Below are positions 39,652-50,007 of a stretch of DNA of 64,000 bases, piece by piece. Positions within the stretch are counted from its first letter, which is position 1. Each line of letters starts with the position of its first letter. The DNA is from Closterium sp. Naga37s-1 (taxonomy: Eukaryota > Streptophyta > Zygnematophyceae > Desmidiales > Closteriaceae). A program made the position numbers and the translations under genes. The notes beneath the pieces are model-generated. The model was not told the origin of the DNA. It did no database searches and worked only from the letters and a program-made list of their open reading frames with translations. The stretch spans positions 248,001-312,000 of the forward strand of contig CANJKZ010000116.1 in NCBI GenBank assembly GCA_947471745.1, in the 5' to 3' direction.

Positions 39652-40708
39652 TGGTAGGTCCTTCGCTAGGACCGTTATTTTTAGGGCCCACCACAGAGCT
39701 GCCCCACTAGCTGCCCTGCCCTACCAGCAAGCTGCCCTGCTGGCTCACGCGCCGCCCTCTGCAGCCCAGCGCGCTGCCCCTTCTGCCCTCGTGCTGCCCC
39801 TGCAGCCCTTCACGCCGCCCCTTGCGGCCCGCCTGTCGCCCCTGCTGCCCCGCGCGCCGCCCCTTGCGGCCCGCCCGTCGCCCCTGCTGCCCAGCGCGCA
39901 ACCCCTTTCGGCCCACCCGTCGCCCCTAGGCCCTGCGCGCCGCCCCTGCTGCCCTGCTCGCCGCCCCTGCAGCCCCGCGAGACCGCCCCTTGCGGCCCGC
40001 CTTTCGCCCCTGCAGCCCCCGAGCTGCCCCTGCAGCCCCGCACGCCACCCCTGCGGCCCTCTCGCCGCCCCTGCAGCCCCGCGCACCGCCTCTTGCGGCC
40101 CGCCCGCTGCCCCGCGCGCCGCTCCTTGCGGCCCGCCCGTCGCCCCTAGGCCCCGCGCGCTGCCCCTGCTTCCCTGCTCGCCGCCCCTGCAGCCCCGCAA
40201 GCCGCCCCTTGCGGGCCGACCTTCGCCCCTACAGCCCGCGAGCCGCCCCTGCAGCCCCGCGCGCCGCCCCTTGCAACCCTCTCGCTGCCCCTGCAGCCCC
40301 GCGCGCTGCCTCTAGCGGCCCGCCCGCTGCCCCTGCTGCCCCGCGCACCGCCCCTTGCAGCCCGCCCGTTGCCTCTAGGCCCCGCGCGCCACCCCTGCTG
40401 CCCTGCTCGCCACCCTTGCAGCCCCGCGCGCCGCCCCTTGCGGCCCGCCCTTCGCCCCTGCAGCCCGCGAGCCGCCCCTGCAGCCCCGCGCGCAGTCCCT
40501 TACGGCCCTCTCACTGCCCCTGCAGCCCCGCGCGCTGCCCCTTGCGGCCCGCCCGCCACCCCTAGGCCCGCCAGCCGCCCCTAGGCCCGCGAGCCGCCCC
40601 TCTTGCAGCCTGCGTGCCGCCACTTGCAGCCCGCTTGCCGCCCCTTGCTGCTGCCTGCCCTGTTCCTTGCGCTGCCCGGCTCCTGCCTGCCCTGCGTGCT
40701 GCGCTGCT
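39652..40708 (+). repeat. element F leader with tandem repeats and truncated primer site
   Basis: TGGT then a gap of eight bases (ATCAGAGC missing) then AGGTCC: the primer site is largely deleted. Hairpin GGTCC-TTCGCTA-GGACC at 39657-39673 and GGGCCCACCAC at 39684-39694 remain. Repeats of GCCCCTTGCGGCCCGCCCG and GCCCCTGCAGCCCCGCGCG type fill 39750-40620. Non-coding. Confidence 0.85.
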
Positions 40709-41692
40709 ATGGCCTCTCTCCGCGTACTCGCGTTCTATCATGAGGGCCGTCCGATCCAGTTCGACACATGGCTCGACGACTTACAGCTGTACCTACTGAG
40801 CGACTCTAGAGACAGCGTTTCATTGTTTGACCACACGTCTGGAGCCTCTCTCGCCCCTCCCACCACAGCTGACAGTGAGACCCCCTCACAGTGGCTTACT
40901 CGTGACGCTGCTGCTCGCTTAGCCATCCGCAACCACCTGCCGTTAGCCGAATGCGCTCACTTCGGACAGCACAGGACAGCACAGGCACTGTACGATGCTG
41001 TAATCACCCGTTACTCCTTGCCTGCCACTGCTGCTCTAGGCCGTCTTCTACTGCCCTACCTGTTTCCCGAGCTGTCCGCCTTTGCCACAGTGGAGGACTT
41101 AGTTACCCACCTTCACACTAGCGACGCTCGCTACCGCGCTGCCCTACTGGCAGAGTTCCTTGACAGGAACCCGCCCCCGATGTACATCAATCTCTACTTT
41201 ATAGTCACCCGCCTCCCTAACTCTCTTCGCGCTGTCAGGGACCACTTTCTCGCACTTGACCCCACAGCCCTCACTGTTGACCTACTCGAGCAGCAGCTCC
41301 TTGCAGCTGAGACTAGTGCAGTTGCTATAGGTGCCGCTCATGGCACTCCTCGCACGCCCTTCTTTGAGGGGTGTCCCCCCTCCCCCCTTGCCCCCTCCTA
41401 TGCCTCTGCTGCTGCTGTTGACGTCCTTGGTGCTGAGGATGTCGGGGCTGCTTATGCTAGTGGGAAGCGCAGCAGCAGCAAGGGCAAGGGTGGCAGGGGT
41501 GGTGGCGGTGGCAGCGGGGGTGGTGGTGGGGGCAGCAGTGGAGGTGGTGGAGGCAGTGGAGGTGGTGGCGGTGGTGGGAGTGGTGGCGGGAGTGGGGGCT
41601 TTGGCAGAGGCAGAGGTGGCAGCGGTGGGGGTGGTGGCGGCAGGGCTGGAGCTACTCAACGAGGAGGTTCTGGCAGTGGCCAGAGGCAGTAG
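40709..41692 (+). CDS. element F gag
   Basis: MASLRVLAFYHEGRPIQFDT from 40709 (the in-frame ATG at 40667 lies in leader sequence and is not conserved). Blocks: WLDDLQLYLLSDSRDSVSLF, QWLTRDAAARLAIRNHLPLA, LLLPYLFPELSAF, MYINLYFIVTRLPNSL, VDLLEQQLLAAETSAVAIGA, FFEGCPPSPLAPSYASAA, then KRSSSKGKGGRGGGG with a long Gly/Ser tract. TAG at 41690 replaces a Gln in GQRQ-QQRRSKTPS. About 328 codons open. Shell protein of a copia particle. Confidence 0.85.
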   Translation: MASLRVLAFYHEGRPIQFDTWLDDLQLYLLSDSRDSVSLFDHTSGASLAPPTTADSETPSQWLTRDAAARLAIRNHLPLAECAHFGQHRTAQALYDAVITRYSLPATAALGRLLLPYLFPELSAFATVEDLVTHLHTSDARYRAALLAEFLDRNPPPMYINLYFIVTRLPNSLRAVRDHFLALDPTALTVDLLEQQLLAAETSAVAIGAAHGTPRTPFFEGCPPSPLAPSYASAAAVDVLGAEDVGAAYASGKRSSSKGKGGRGGGGGSGGGGGGSSGGGGGSGGGGGGGSGGGSGGFGRGRGGSGGGGGGRAGATQRGGSGSGQRQ

Positions 41693-42116
41693 CAGCAGCG
41701 TCGGAGCAAGACCCCGTCGCCCCAGCAGCTTCGTGAGTGGTTTTCTCAGCGTGGGGCGTCTGGGGGTAGTGGTAGCTGCCCGTATGTCATTCGCATGGGT
41801 GACTGTGCTGGTCAGATATGCGGAAAGCCTCATCCTCAGTACCGCTGCCCGCCTCGACGACGCTTGGCGCGCAGAGTTTGGTGACGAGGCCGAGCGCCCC
41901 CGCTGGGCAGAGCTACTTAGGTCTGGAGTTGCTATCTTTGACCTAGACTATGATGCTATCCTTGCTGCTATGTATGCCTTGTCTGTTAGTGCTGAGGGTG
42001 ACTGTTACCTGTGTGTGCTGTCGGACCCAGGTATAGAGGCTGCTGCTCTAGGTGCTAGTGAGTCTGCTCTCCCTGGTACTGCACCTGCTGAGGCCTTGCA
42101 CACCTTTTACACTTGA
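41693..42116 (+). pseudogene. element F knuckle region
   Basis: In frame after the TAG: SPQQLREWFSQRGASGGSG, then the knuckle CPYVIRMGDCAGQICGKPH...C. A deletion at about 41850 removes the SR of SRLDDAW and shifts the frame. ALLRSGVAIFDLDYDAIL-like text and MYALSVSAEGDCYLCVLSDP follow, with a stop at ALHTFYT. Confidence 0.75.
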
Positions 42117-42739
42117 CTCAGGTGCTTCACGCTGTTTCTTTCGTGACAGCACCACCCTCACTCCTCTCTCTGCACCTGTACCGGTTAGACTGGCTGACCC
42201 CTCAGGGGGCCCCGTTCTCGCCCGTTCCTCCACTGTTCTCTCGTGTCCGGCGGTTCCGTGTGGCTCACTGTCAGGTCTTCACCTCCCCTCGTTTTCTAGG
42301 AACTTAGTGAGTACCGCTGCCCTCCAGGATGCGATGGACAGTACCGCCACTCCTGGGGGTCAGCGTGTGTCGATCTGCACGTGTACATGGACGGGCCACG
42401 TTCACCCGTTGGCGTGGGTCGAGTCTGTACACACAGGCTACCGAGCCTCCTCAGGTAGCTGCGTCTGCCCAGGTGTCCGCGTCAGATCTGGTAGCACTCC
42501 CCTGCTCGTGTCGCCTCCTGTCGCACCAGACTCTCCTCTGGCACCACCGCCTTGGTCACCCCTCCCTGCCACGCCTGCATGGCATGCAATCCCGCCTCCT
42601 TGTCTCTGGTCTTCCTAGGTCTCTGCCTCCCCTACCGCCCTCGACAAAGCCCTGCCTTCCTTGCGTCGAGGGGCGGCAGCGCGCCGCTCCTCACTCCTCC
42701 TCGTTTCCCCCCGACGTCTGCTCCCCTGCAGACTCTCCA
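42117..42739 (+). pseudogene. element F retropepsin and pre-integrase
   Basis: LDSGASRCFFRDSTTLTPLS (intact active site) through LSGLHLPSFSRNLVSTAALQ and SICTCTWTGHVHPLAW. A frameshift follows. SHQTLLWHHRLGHPSLPRLH (both zinc His) and CLPCVEGRQRAAPHSSSFPP (both Cys) are in another frame. Confidence 0.8.
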
Positions 42740-43502
42740 CATGGATGTGTGGGGCCCAGCCCGCGTCAGTGGACAGGGCCGCGAGCGCTAATTTCTGCTG
42801 GTTGTTGACGACTAGATGCGTTACACCACGGTCTTCCCCTTGCGCAACAAGGATGAGGTCCCTGATCTCTTGATCCCTTGGATCCGCGCAGTCCGTCTCC
42901 AGCTACGCGAGCGGTTCCGCCAGGACCTTCCTGTCCTGCGTCTTCACTTTGACAGAGGTGGTGAGTTCTCCTCCGACCTCTTGCGGGACTTTTGTCGTGG
43001 GGAGGGCATCCTCCAGTTGTTCACGCTTCCGGCCTTCCCACATCAAAATGGGATTGCTGAGCGTCGCATTGGCTTAGTCATGGAGGTCGCTCGTACCTCC
43101 ATGATCCATGCAGCTGCTCCCCATTTTATGTGGCCGTTTGCGGTCCGGTACGCTGCGCATCAGCTCAACCTCTGGCCCCGTGTCTCCTTGCCGGAGACCT
43201 CGCCAACACTGCGTTGGACGGGGAAGGTTGGCGATGCGTCGGTGTTCCGGGTCTGGGGTTCTCGGGACTTTGTCCGCGATACGTCAGCGGACAAGCTCTC
43301 CGCCCGCGCTATTCCCTGCGTCTTCCTTAGATTTCCCCCTGACGCGCCTGGCTGGCAGTTTTACCACCCCACCTTGCGCCGTGTCCTCCTCTCTGAAACG
43401 TCATGTGTGGTGAGTAAGTTCCCTTTTACCGTCTCTTCCCCTACCGCTCTGCCTCTCTCCCCCCCCCGCCGCTCTTCCTTGCTCCAGGTCCCCCTCCGGT
43501 AG
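42740..43502 (+). pseudogene. element F integrase
   Basis: HMDVWGPARVSGQ (first Asp) then two stops around the VVDD block. From 42816 the frame is open: MRYTTVFPLRNKDEVPDLLI, LRLHFDRGGEFSSDLLRDF (second Asp), NGIAERRIGLVMEVARTSMI (Glu), LRWTGKVGDASVFRVWGSRD, CVFLRFPPDAPGWQFYHPTL. All three catalytic residues are present. It ends at ETSCVV, where the QDVTFDESV block is altered. Confidence 0.85.
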
Positions 43503-44331
43503 ACCCCCTCCCCCCTCAGGGTCCTGCTCCCTCAGGTGTGTTTCAGGTAGACCCACTCCCTGGTACTATGCCTGTTGAGGTCGCTGTAGACTCAGGTGCT
43601 GCTAGAGGTGCTGCGTCTGGGGGTGCTGCGTTTGGGGGTGCTGAGCCTTTGGGTGCTGAGTATGCGGGTGCGGGGTCTGGGGGTGCTGAACCTGGGGGTG
43701 CGGAGCCTGGGGTACTTAGCCTGAGGGTGTGGATTCTGGGGGTGCTGAGTCTGAGGGTGCTGAGTCTGGGGGTGCTGAGCCTGGGGGTTCTTCGTCTCCT
43801 GGAGGTCCTCCGGGTGCCTTGTCGCGGCGGGAGCCCCTCTCTCCACCGCAGCTGCGTGAGTGGTTTGCTCAGCGCACCCGCCTTCGGAGTGGAGCTGCTG
43901 GAGCTGGACGCACTGGTACAGGAGCTGCTGGAGCTGGAGGTGCTGCGAGAGTTGGAACTGGAGACACTGGAGGTGGAGCTGCTGGAGTTACTGGAGCCGC
44001 TGGTCCCGGAGGTGCTCGTACTGGAGGTACTGGAGCTGCAGGAGCTGGAGGTGCTGCAGGAGTTGGAGCTGGAGACACCGGAGCTAGAGGCGCTGGCCCT
44101 GGGGGTGCTGGTGCTGTTGGTGCTGGTTCTGGAGACACTAGACGGCCGCGACCGTACTTCGTTTCCCTGCAATAGCAGGTTCTTGGTCTCCCGTCTTCTA
44201 CTGGCCTTACTTCTCCCTTACTGTGTCCACCGCCTGACCAGTCGCAGCCGCCGTTACAGCCAGCCTCCCCACTGCCTGCTTCTTCTCCTTACACTGAGCA
44301 GCGCGGAGGTCTTACAGAGCGTCATGAGCCT
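43503..44331 (+). pseudogene. element F integrase-RT linker
   Basis: Pentapeptides of GGAEP type, a frameshift near 43720, LSPPQLREWFAQRTRLRSGA and Gly/Ala/Thr repeats (43890-44130). RPRPYFVSLQ closes with a stop. Low-complexity sequence of the same kind is found in A, B, C and H between integrase and RT. Confidence 0.75.
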
Positions 44332-45840
44332 GTGTCTCGTCCTACCTTGCCTAAACGCGCTGTTCGCACTGGTCGTCGTGTTCCGCGTCCGTGTCCTCCT
44401 CCTGTCCCCGGCACGCACCATATGGCACTTCGTCCTTCCTCTGTTCAACAGCGTGTTCCCTTGCCGTCTCCTCCTGCGTCCTCTCTGGCTGACGGACCGG
44501 ACCTTGAGTCTGACCTAGCTCGTGCTGCCAGTCCCACTGTCCCTCGTCTTCTCGCTACTGTTGTCACTGACCCTACTTTCGAGTCTGCTGCTGCGTCTGC
44601 CCTAGTCACTGAGCTTGTTGACTTTGCTGCAGTCTGTCGTCTTGACTATGCTACTGCTCTTATTGCTGAGTCTGGATCTGCTTGTCCTCCGTCCGTCGGA
44701 GGTGAGTGTGCTCTTGGCACGGATGTCCTTGAGGATAGGCTGGAGGACTTTGAGTGTCTTGCAGCTGCTGTACCTTCTCTCGTGGCCATGCTGGTTGCCC
44801 CTGAGGGAGACCCAGATGCACTAGACATCCGGACCCCGCGCTCTTACGCAGAGGCGATTACGGGTCCCTACTCCTCTCAGTGGCAGACAACCATGGACGC
44901 AAAGATGGCATCCTAGAAGTCCACAGGCACCTACGTCGACGCAGTTCCCCGTCTGGGGCGAACATAGTCCATGGCATGTGGATTTTCAGGGTGAAGCAAC
45001 CGCCGGGTTCTCCGCCTACCTTCAAGGCTCATTACGTTGCACGAGGCTTCAGCCAGCGATAGGGAGTTGACTTCTTCCAGACCTTCTCCCCTACCCCAAA
45101 GATGACCACTCTTCGGGTGTTGCTGCATGTCGCAGCTCAGCGTGACTACGAGCTGCACTCCCTGGACTTCAGCATAGCTTTTCTGCAGGGCAGCCTGCAA
45201 GAGGAGATCTGGCTGCGTTTCCCACCTGGCTTCACTGGGTCGTTTCCTGCAGGTACCTAGTGGAGCCTCCGGCGGCCACTCTACAGTCTCCGCTAGGCCC
45301 CTTGCGAGTGGCACGACACACTGAGGACTACACTTGCGGCTCTTGGGTTCGCTCCTTTGACTGCTGACCCGTCGCTGTTTCTATGCACCGACATGTCGCT
45401 GCCGCCGTTCTACGTCCTCGTGTACGTCGACGACTTGGTCATTGCCACTACTAACACTGAGGCACTGGCCCTTGTGAAGTCGGAGCTGCAGAAGAGACAC
45501 ACCTGCACTGACCTAAGTGAGTTGCGCAGCTATCTTGGCTTGCAGATCACCCGAGACAAAGCACGGTGCACCATCACACTGACTCAGTCACACATGGTGC
45601 ACCAGGTCCTTCAGCGCTTCGGCTTCCGGTACTCCTCGCCACAGTCCACTCCTCTGCCTACCGGTCACTCGCTCACAGCTCCACCTTCGGACAAGTCCGT
45701 AGAGCCGAGTCGCCCGTATCCAGAGCTTGTGGGCTGCCTCATGTACCTGATGACCTGCAGTCGGCCTGACCTTGCCAACCCTCTTAGCATCCTGGCATGC
45801 TACGTTGCGCTTGGGAGACACCGACCAGAGCACTGGGAGG
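44332..45840 (+). pseudogene. element F reverse transcriptase
   Basis: 44332-44916: RRVPRPCPPPVPGTHHMALR, GGECALGTDVLEDRLEDFEC, PRSYAEAITGPYSSQWQTTM, stop TAG at Trp (MAS-stop-KST). A frameshift at 44945 follows, then MWIFRVKQPPGS, VARGFSQR-stop, LHSLDFSIAFLQGSLQEEIW, another stop in AGT-stop-WSLRRP. From 45357 open again: LFLCTDMSLPPFYVLVYVDD (catalytic YVDD intact), YLGLQITRDKARCTITLTQS, YPELVGCLMYLMTCSRPDL. Confidence 0.85.
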
Positions 45841-46328
45841 CCACTAAGACCGGTACGTCGGGCATGGGGCTCGTGCTTGGAGGACGGGGTCCAGTTGTCC
45901 TCAGTTGCCACGCGGACGCTTCTTGGGTTGACGAATTGGCTACGCAGCGGTCGTCACGGGGTTACCCTTTATGCCTTGGGTCTGGCTCTGTTTCTTGGCG
46001 GTCTACCCACTCTTCTTCTGTTCTCAGTTCCAGTTTTGAGGCTGAGATCTACGCAGGGGCCATGGCTGCATAGGAGCTACGCTGGCTGACCTACCTGTTG
46101 ACCGACCTGGGAGAGCGGCCTTGTTCTTCTCCAGTTCTATACGTATACAACAAGGCAATGATTGCCTTTTGTCAGGAGCACAGACTGGAGGACAGAACGA
46201 AGCACATCGCTCTGCGTTACTTCCTTGCTCGAGAGTTGCAGTAGCGTGGTCAGCTTCTTCTTGCTTACGTGGCAACTAGGGCCAACACTGCTGATATATT
46301 CACCAAGGCACTTCAGTCTGGTGATCAT
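45841..46328 (+). pseudogene. element F RNase H, truncated by G
   Basis: A deletion after GRHRPEHWEATK removes RVLRYLCS. Then GMGLVLGGRGPVVLSCHADA (catalytic Asp), VSWRSTHSSSVLSSSFEAEI, TAG after AGAMAA, VLYVYNKAMIAFCQEH (Asp of YVDN is Tyr here), ANTADIFTKALQSGD. The frame is interrupted at GGTGATCAT (46320-46328) by element G. Confidence 0.8.
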
Positions 46329-46469
46329 TGTGAGAAGGATTGACGAAAGAGTTGAATGAGAAAGGATGATTGCACTAGAAAGCATTGGGATACATATAGC
46401 AAACCCTAACAGGGTTGTACTCACTACAGAGTACCCCACTGCAGACTAGAGAAACATAATATTCTGACA
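46329..46469 (-). repeat. element G 3' LTR
   Basis: 141 bp, starts TGTGAGAAGGATTGACG, ends ATATTCTGACA (plus strand). One mismatch to its partner. Confidence 0.97.
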
Positions 46470-46990
46470 CACCCCCATAGTCAAAGTGGGGTATGATCAG
46501 CACAACAAGCAAAGCAAAGCGAGCTCAGGGTGGATCACAATGTCACCACACATTCTGAGCACAAGTACAAGAAGCAACAGTTTAAAGTTCACAAATGTAA
46601 GCAAAGCTAGAGGCTATCACAGAGGGCAAGTGAGGAGGAGGAGGCTGGACTAATAGGAAAGGAGAGAGGAGGCAATGGCGGAAGCTGCAGACACACGGGC
46701 AACAGGAGCGGCGCGCACTGTGGCTACCGGAGGCGCACCTCCGGACTACAGGAGTAACTGGCTCCGCGGCTAAGACGAGCGGCAGGAGCAACGGACCCAC
46801 GGGCGACTGGCGCAGCGGCATCACTGGGCTACCGGAAGCGCACCTCCGGACTACTGGCACTGCTAGCAACACTTCGGCTACCTCCACCCAACCTCCCTCT
46901 ACTGCCGCACCCCCCATTCACACACCCCCTGCTGCACCCCTAGGTTCACTCACACTCCACCCCCTAGCACCACTCCGTTGACTCACACAC
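46470..46990 (-). other. element G polypurine tract and 3' non-coding region
   Basis: CCCCCAT-AGTCAAAG-TGGGG lies next to the LTR. GAGCTCAGGGTGGATCACAA matches the family 3' UTR. Further in, a hairpin CCGGAGG-CGCA-CCTCCGG (46727-46744) recurs with one change at 46832-46849 within a partial duplication. No frame is convincing. Confidence 0.75.
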
Positions 46991-48084
46991 ACCCACCCCC
47001 CTCAGCGGCAGCTGCAGCAGTGGGAGACGGAGTAGGAGGAGGAGCAGGGGATGCCACACACCCGCCACCCCCATACCCTCCCCCACTGCTGCACCTGCAG
47101 CAGGGGATGGAGGAGAAGGGAGGGGGGGGGGGGGGGGGGGGGGGGTGCTGTGCATGACGCGTGTAGAGGGCAGCAGGGCGCACGGGGCGCACAGGGCAGC
47201 AGGGCAGCAGGGCGCGCGGGGCGCACAGGGCTGCAGGGCGCGCGGGGCGCACAGGGCACCAGGGCAGCAGGGCGCACGGGGCGCACAGGGCAGCAGGGCG
47301 CGCGGGGCGCAGCAGGGCTGGCGGGTCGGCCACACCCGCCACCCCCATACCCTCCCCCACTGCTGCACCCGCAGCAGAGAGATGGGGGGGAGGGGGGGGG
47401 CGGGGGGGGCAGGCAGGTGCTGCAGGTCCCCTCCCCGCACTGCCGCATCCGCTCCAGGGGGATGGCAGATCCCCTCCCCCCCACTGCTGCACCCGCAGCA
47501 GGGGGAGGGAGAGGAGAAAAGGGCGGAGAGGAGGGGGGGGGGGGGGGGGGGGCTGGTGCCGCAGAGCCCCTCCCCCCCCACTGCTGCACCCGCAGCAGGG
47601 GGGAGGTAGGAGAAGGGGCGGGGGGGGGGGCGGGGGGGGGCAGGCAGGTGCTGCAGGTCCCCTCCCCCCACTGCCGCATCCGCTCCAGGGGGATGGCAGA
47701 TTTCCTCCCCCCCACTGCTGCACCCGCAGCAGGGGGAGGGAGAGGAGAAAAGGGCGGAGAGGAGGGGGTCCAGGGGCGGCTGCTCCAGGGGCCAGGGGCC
47801 AGGGGCGGCTGCTGAGGTCCAGGAGCGGCTGCACCAGGGGCGGCTGCTCCAGGGGCGGCTGCTCCAGGGGCGGCTGCTCCAGGTCCAGGGGCGGCTGCTC
47901 CAGGGGCGGCTGCACCAGGGGCGGCTGCTCCAGGGGCGGCTGCTCCAGGGGCGGCTGCTCCAGGGGCCAGGGGCGGCTGCTCCGGGTCCAGGGGCGGCTG
48001 CTCCAGGGGCGGCTGCACCAGGGACGGCTGCTCCGATGCGCAGCCCCCCCAGGTCGCCCCTCCCGTCGCCTGGTGAGGCGACCT

Positions 48085-48128
<44 letters not shown>

Positions 48129-49088
48129 CATGCGGCCCCCCCCCCAGGTCGCCCCTCCCGTCGCCTTACGAGGCGACCTGGGGGGGGGGGGGGGCGCGCG
48201 CGGCCGCCCCCAGGTCGCCACGTAAGGCGACGGGAAAGGGGGGGGGGGCGGTGCGCGGGCCCCCGGTGCGCCGGTGCAGGCACGAGGGGGGCGGGGCCTG
48301 GGCAGGGTCGGGGCATGGCAGGGGCAGGGCCGCGATAGGGCCGCGACAGGGTCGGGGCAGGGCCGTGACAGGCTCGGGACATGGGGCGGCGCCGGGCGAC
48401 GGGGCCGATACGGGGGGGGCCGCGACGGGGGCCTGCGACAGGGGGCCTCGACGGTGGGCCGCGACGAGGGGCCGCGACAGGGTCGGGACAGGGCCGGGGT
48501 CGGGGCAGGTCCGGGACGGGGCCGCGACAGGGTCGGGGCAGGTCCGGGACAGGCCGCGAAGGGGCCGCGACGGGCCTAACGGGCCGCGAAGGGGCCGCTA
48601 CAGGTCGTGAAGGGGGCCGCGAAGGGGCCTAACTGGCCGCGAAGGGGCCGCGACGGAGGCCTAACGGGCCGAGAAAAAGGGGGCCGCGACGGGCCTAACG
48701 GGCCGCGAAGGGGGCCGCGACGGGTCGTAAAGGGGGGCCGCGAAGGGGCCTAACGGGCCGCGAAGGGGCCGCGACGGGGGCCTAACGGGCCGCGAAAGGG
48801 GCCGCGACGGGCCTAACGGGCCGCGAAGGGGGCCTAACGGGCCGCGAAGGGGCCTAACGGGCCGCGAAGGGGCCGCGACGGGGGCCTAAGGGGCCGCGAA
48901 AGGGGCCGCGACGGGCCTAATGGGCCGCGAAGGGGGGGCCGCGAAGGGGCCTAACGGGCCACGAAGGGGACCCGACGGGGGCCTAACGGGCCGCTAAGGA
49001 TCGTTAAGCGCAGGCGCGACGCGCGCCTCGGGTAGGAAAAAAAAAGTTTAGTGTAGTCGTGGTGGGCCCTTAGGAAGGATCGATATAT
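46991..49088 (-). repeat. element G low-complexity interior and leader repeats
   Basis: 47050-48010 consists of segments with duplicated CACTGCTGCACCCGCAGCAG and GGGGCGGCTGCTCCA units and several G runs. 48050-48240 has three CAGGTCGCC/GGCGACCTG hairpins separated by G tracts of up to about 38. 48540-49010 is an array of GGGGCCTAACGGGCCGCGAA units. Frames of up to about 470 codons are Pro-rich products of the repeats. GTGGTGGGCCC is at 49060-49070. Confidence 0.8.
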
Positions 49089-49099
49089 GCTCTATACCA
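49089..49099 (-). promoter_or_regulatory. element G primer-binding site
   Basis: TGGTATAGAGC on the element strand, the initiator-Met site with one base missing, abutting the 5' LTR. Confidence 0.8.
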
Positions 49100-49240
49100 T
49101 GTGAGAAGGATTGACAAAAGAGTTGAATGAGAAAGGATGATTGCACTAGAAAGCATTGGGATACATATAGCAAACCCTAACAGGGTTGTACTCACTACAG
49201 AGTACCCCACTGCAGACTAGAGAAACATAATATTCTGACA
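49100..49240 (-). repeat. element G 5' LTR
   Basis: 141 bp, one difference from 46329-46469; followed by ATCAT. Confidence 0.97.
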
Positions 49241-49768
49241 ATCATCAGCGTTTCTGTACTGTTTTAGGCCTTGTGCCTACTTTGCCTCACTTGCTCACTC
49301 CTTGACTTGCTTGTAATGTGATATATATATACACACATGCATGCTTACACTTGCTAGGGTATGATCACTGTATTGTTTGTTCTCTTTTATATATCTCTGT
49401 ATGTGAACTGGCCTTGTGGCCTTTGCTTGTGTTGGGACTGTGTGGTGACTTAGTGATCCACCCTGAGCTTGCTTTGCTTTTCTTGACTGGTCTTGTGACC
49501 ACTTGTTCTCCCCCACAAGACCAGTCAAGAAAAGCAAAGCAAGCTCGGGGTGGATCACAAAGTCACCACACAGTCCGAGCACAAGCAAAGGGCCACAAGG
49601 CCAGTTCACATGCAGAGTTATATAAAGAGAACAAACAATACAGTGATCATACCCTAGCAAGTGCAAGCATGCAGGAATATATATAGATCACACTACAAGC
49701 AGAATCAAACAGTAAGCAGGTGAGGCAAAGTAGGCACAAGGCCTAACATAGTAGCAAAGCGCTGATGA
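49241..49768. repeat. large palindrome at the F/H tail-to-tail fusion
   Basis: 49465-49497 is the exact reverse complement of 49514-49546 (33 bp) around a 16-bp loop. With scattered mismatches the arms extend to about 49241 on the left and 49768 on the right. The left arm is the F 3' UTR, the right arm the H 3' UTR. CAC at 49514-49516 fits both sources and is a 3-bp microhomology at the join. Both 3' LTRs and the H polypurine tract are missing. Confidence 0.9.
49246..49513 (+). other. element F 3' UTR, right part
   Basis: Resumes the F sequence after G: TTAGGCCTTGTGCCTACTTT (end of RNase H), TATATATATA, then GTGATCCACCCTGAGCTTGC and CTTGTTCTCCCCCA, ending inside the polypurine-tract hairpin. 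Confidence 0.85.
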
Positions 49769-50007
49769 TCACCAGGTGGGAGTGCCTTGGTGAAGACATC
49801 AGCAGTGTTGGCCCTAGTGGCCACGTACGCAAGACGAAGCTGGCCACGCTGCTGCAACTCTCGAGCAAGGAAGTATCGCAGAGCAATGTGATTCGTTCTA
49901 TGCTCCAGTCTGTGCTCCTGACACAAGGCAATCATGGCCTTGTTGTCTACGTACAGAACTGGAGGCGAATGAGGCTACTCTCCCAAGTCGGTCAGCAGGT
50001 AGGTGAG
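49705..50007 (-). pseudogene. element H RNase H C-terminal part
   Basis: After two stops (ELH-stop-LTYLLTDLGE-stop-PHSPP) the frame reads VLYVDNKAMIALCQEHRLEH (Asp), HIALRYFLARELQQRGQLRL, TADVFTKALPPGDHQRF and ends in LLTV. It belongs to the RNase H begun in 50008-51438. Confidence 0.8.

Larger units (their letters stand above)
46329..49240 (-). mobile_element. element G: young non-coding LTR retroelement inserted in F
   Basis: Bounded by 141-bp LTRs (46329-46469 and 49100-49240) that differ at one base, and by ATCAT at 46324-46328 and 49241-49245. Between primer site and polypurine tract there are 2.6 kb without any gag, protease, integrase, RT or RNase H motif. The 3' 130 bp next to the polypurine tract and the leader motif GTGGTGGGCCC are those of the D/F family, so it probably moves with their proteins. 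It is a non-autonomous (LARD-like) derivative. Confidence 0.9.
39521..49516 (+). mobile_element. element F: copia element inserted in E, carrying G, 3' LTR lost
   Basis: 5' LTR 39521-39651, damaged primer site, leader, gag, protease, integrase, RT, RNase H and 3' UTR in plus orientation. The 3' end stops inside the polypurine-tract hairpin, where it is fused to element H in opposite orientation. The 5-bp flank on the left is GCACC; its partner is lost. Many stops. Confidence 0.9.

Noticed and set aside
46964-48382. Pro-rich minus-strand frames of 340-470 codons in element G
   Set aside because: Composition follows G/C repeats and homopolymers; several frames are open together and none has a domain or a family relative.
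49465-49546. 33-bp inverted repeat as a transcription terminator or inverted-repeat transposon end
   Set aside because: Both arms are the 3' UTR of the same retrotransposon family in opposite orientation; the fusion explains them.
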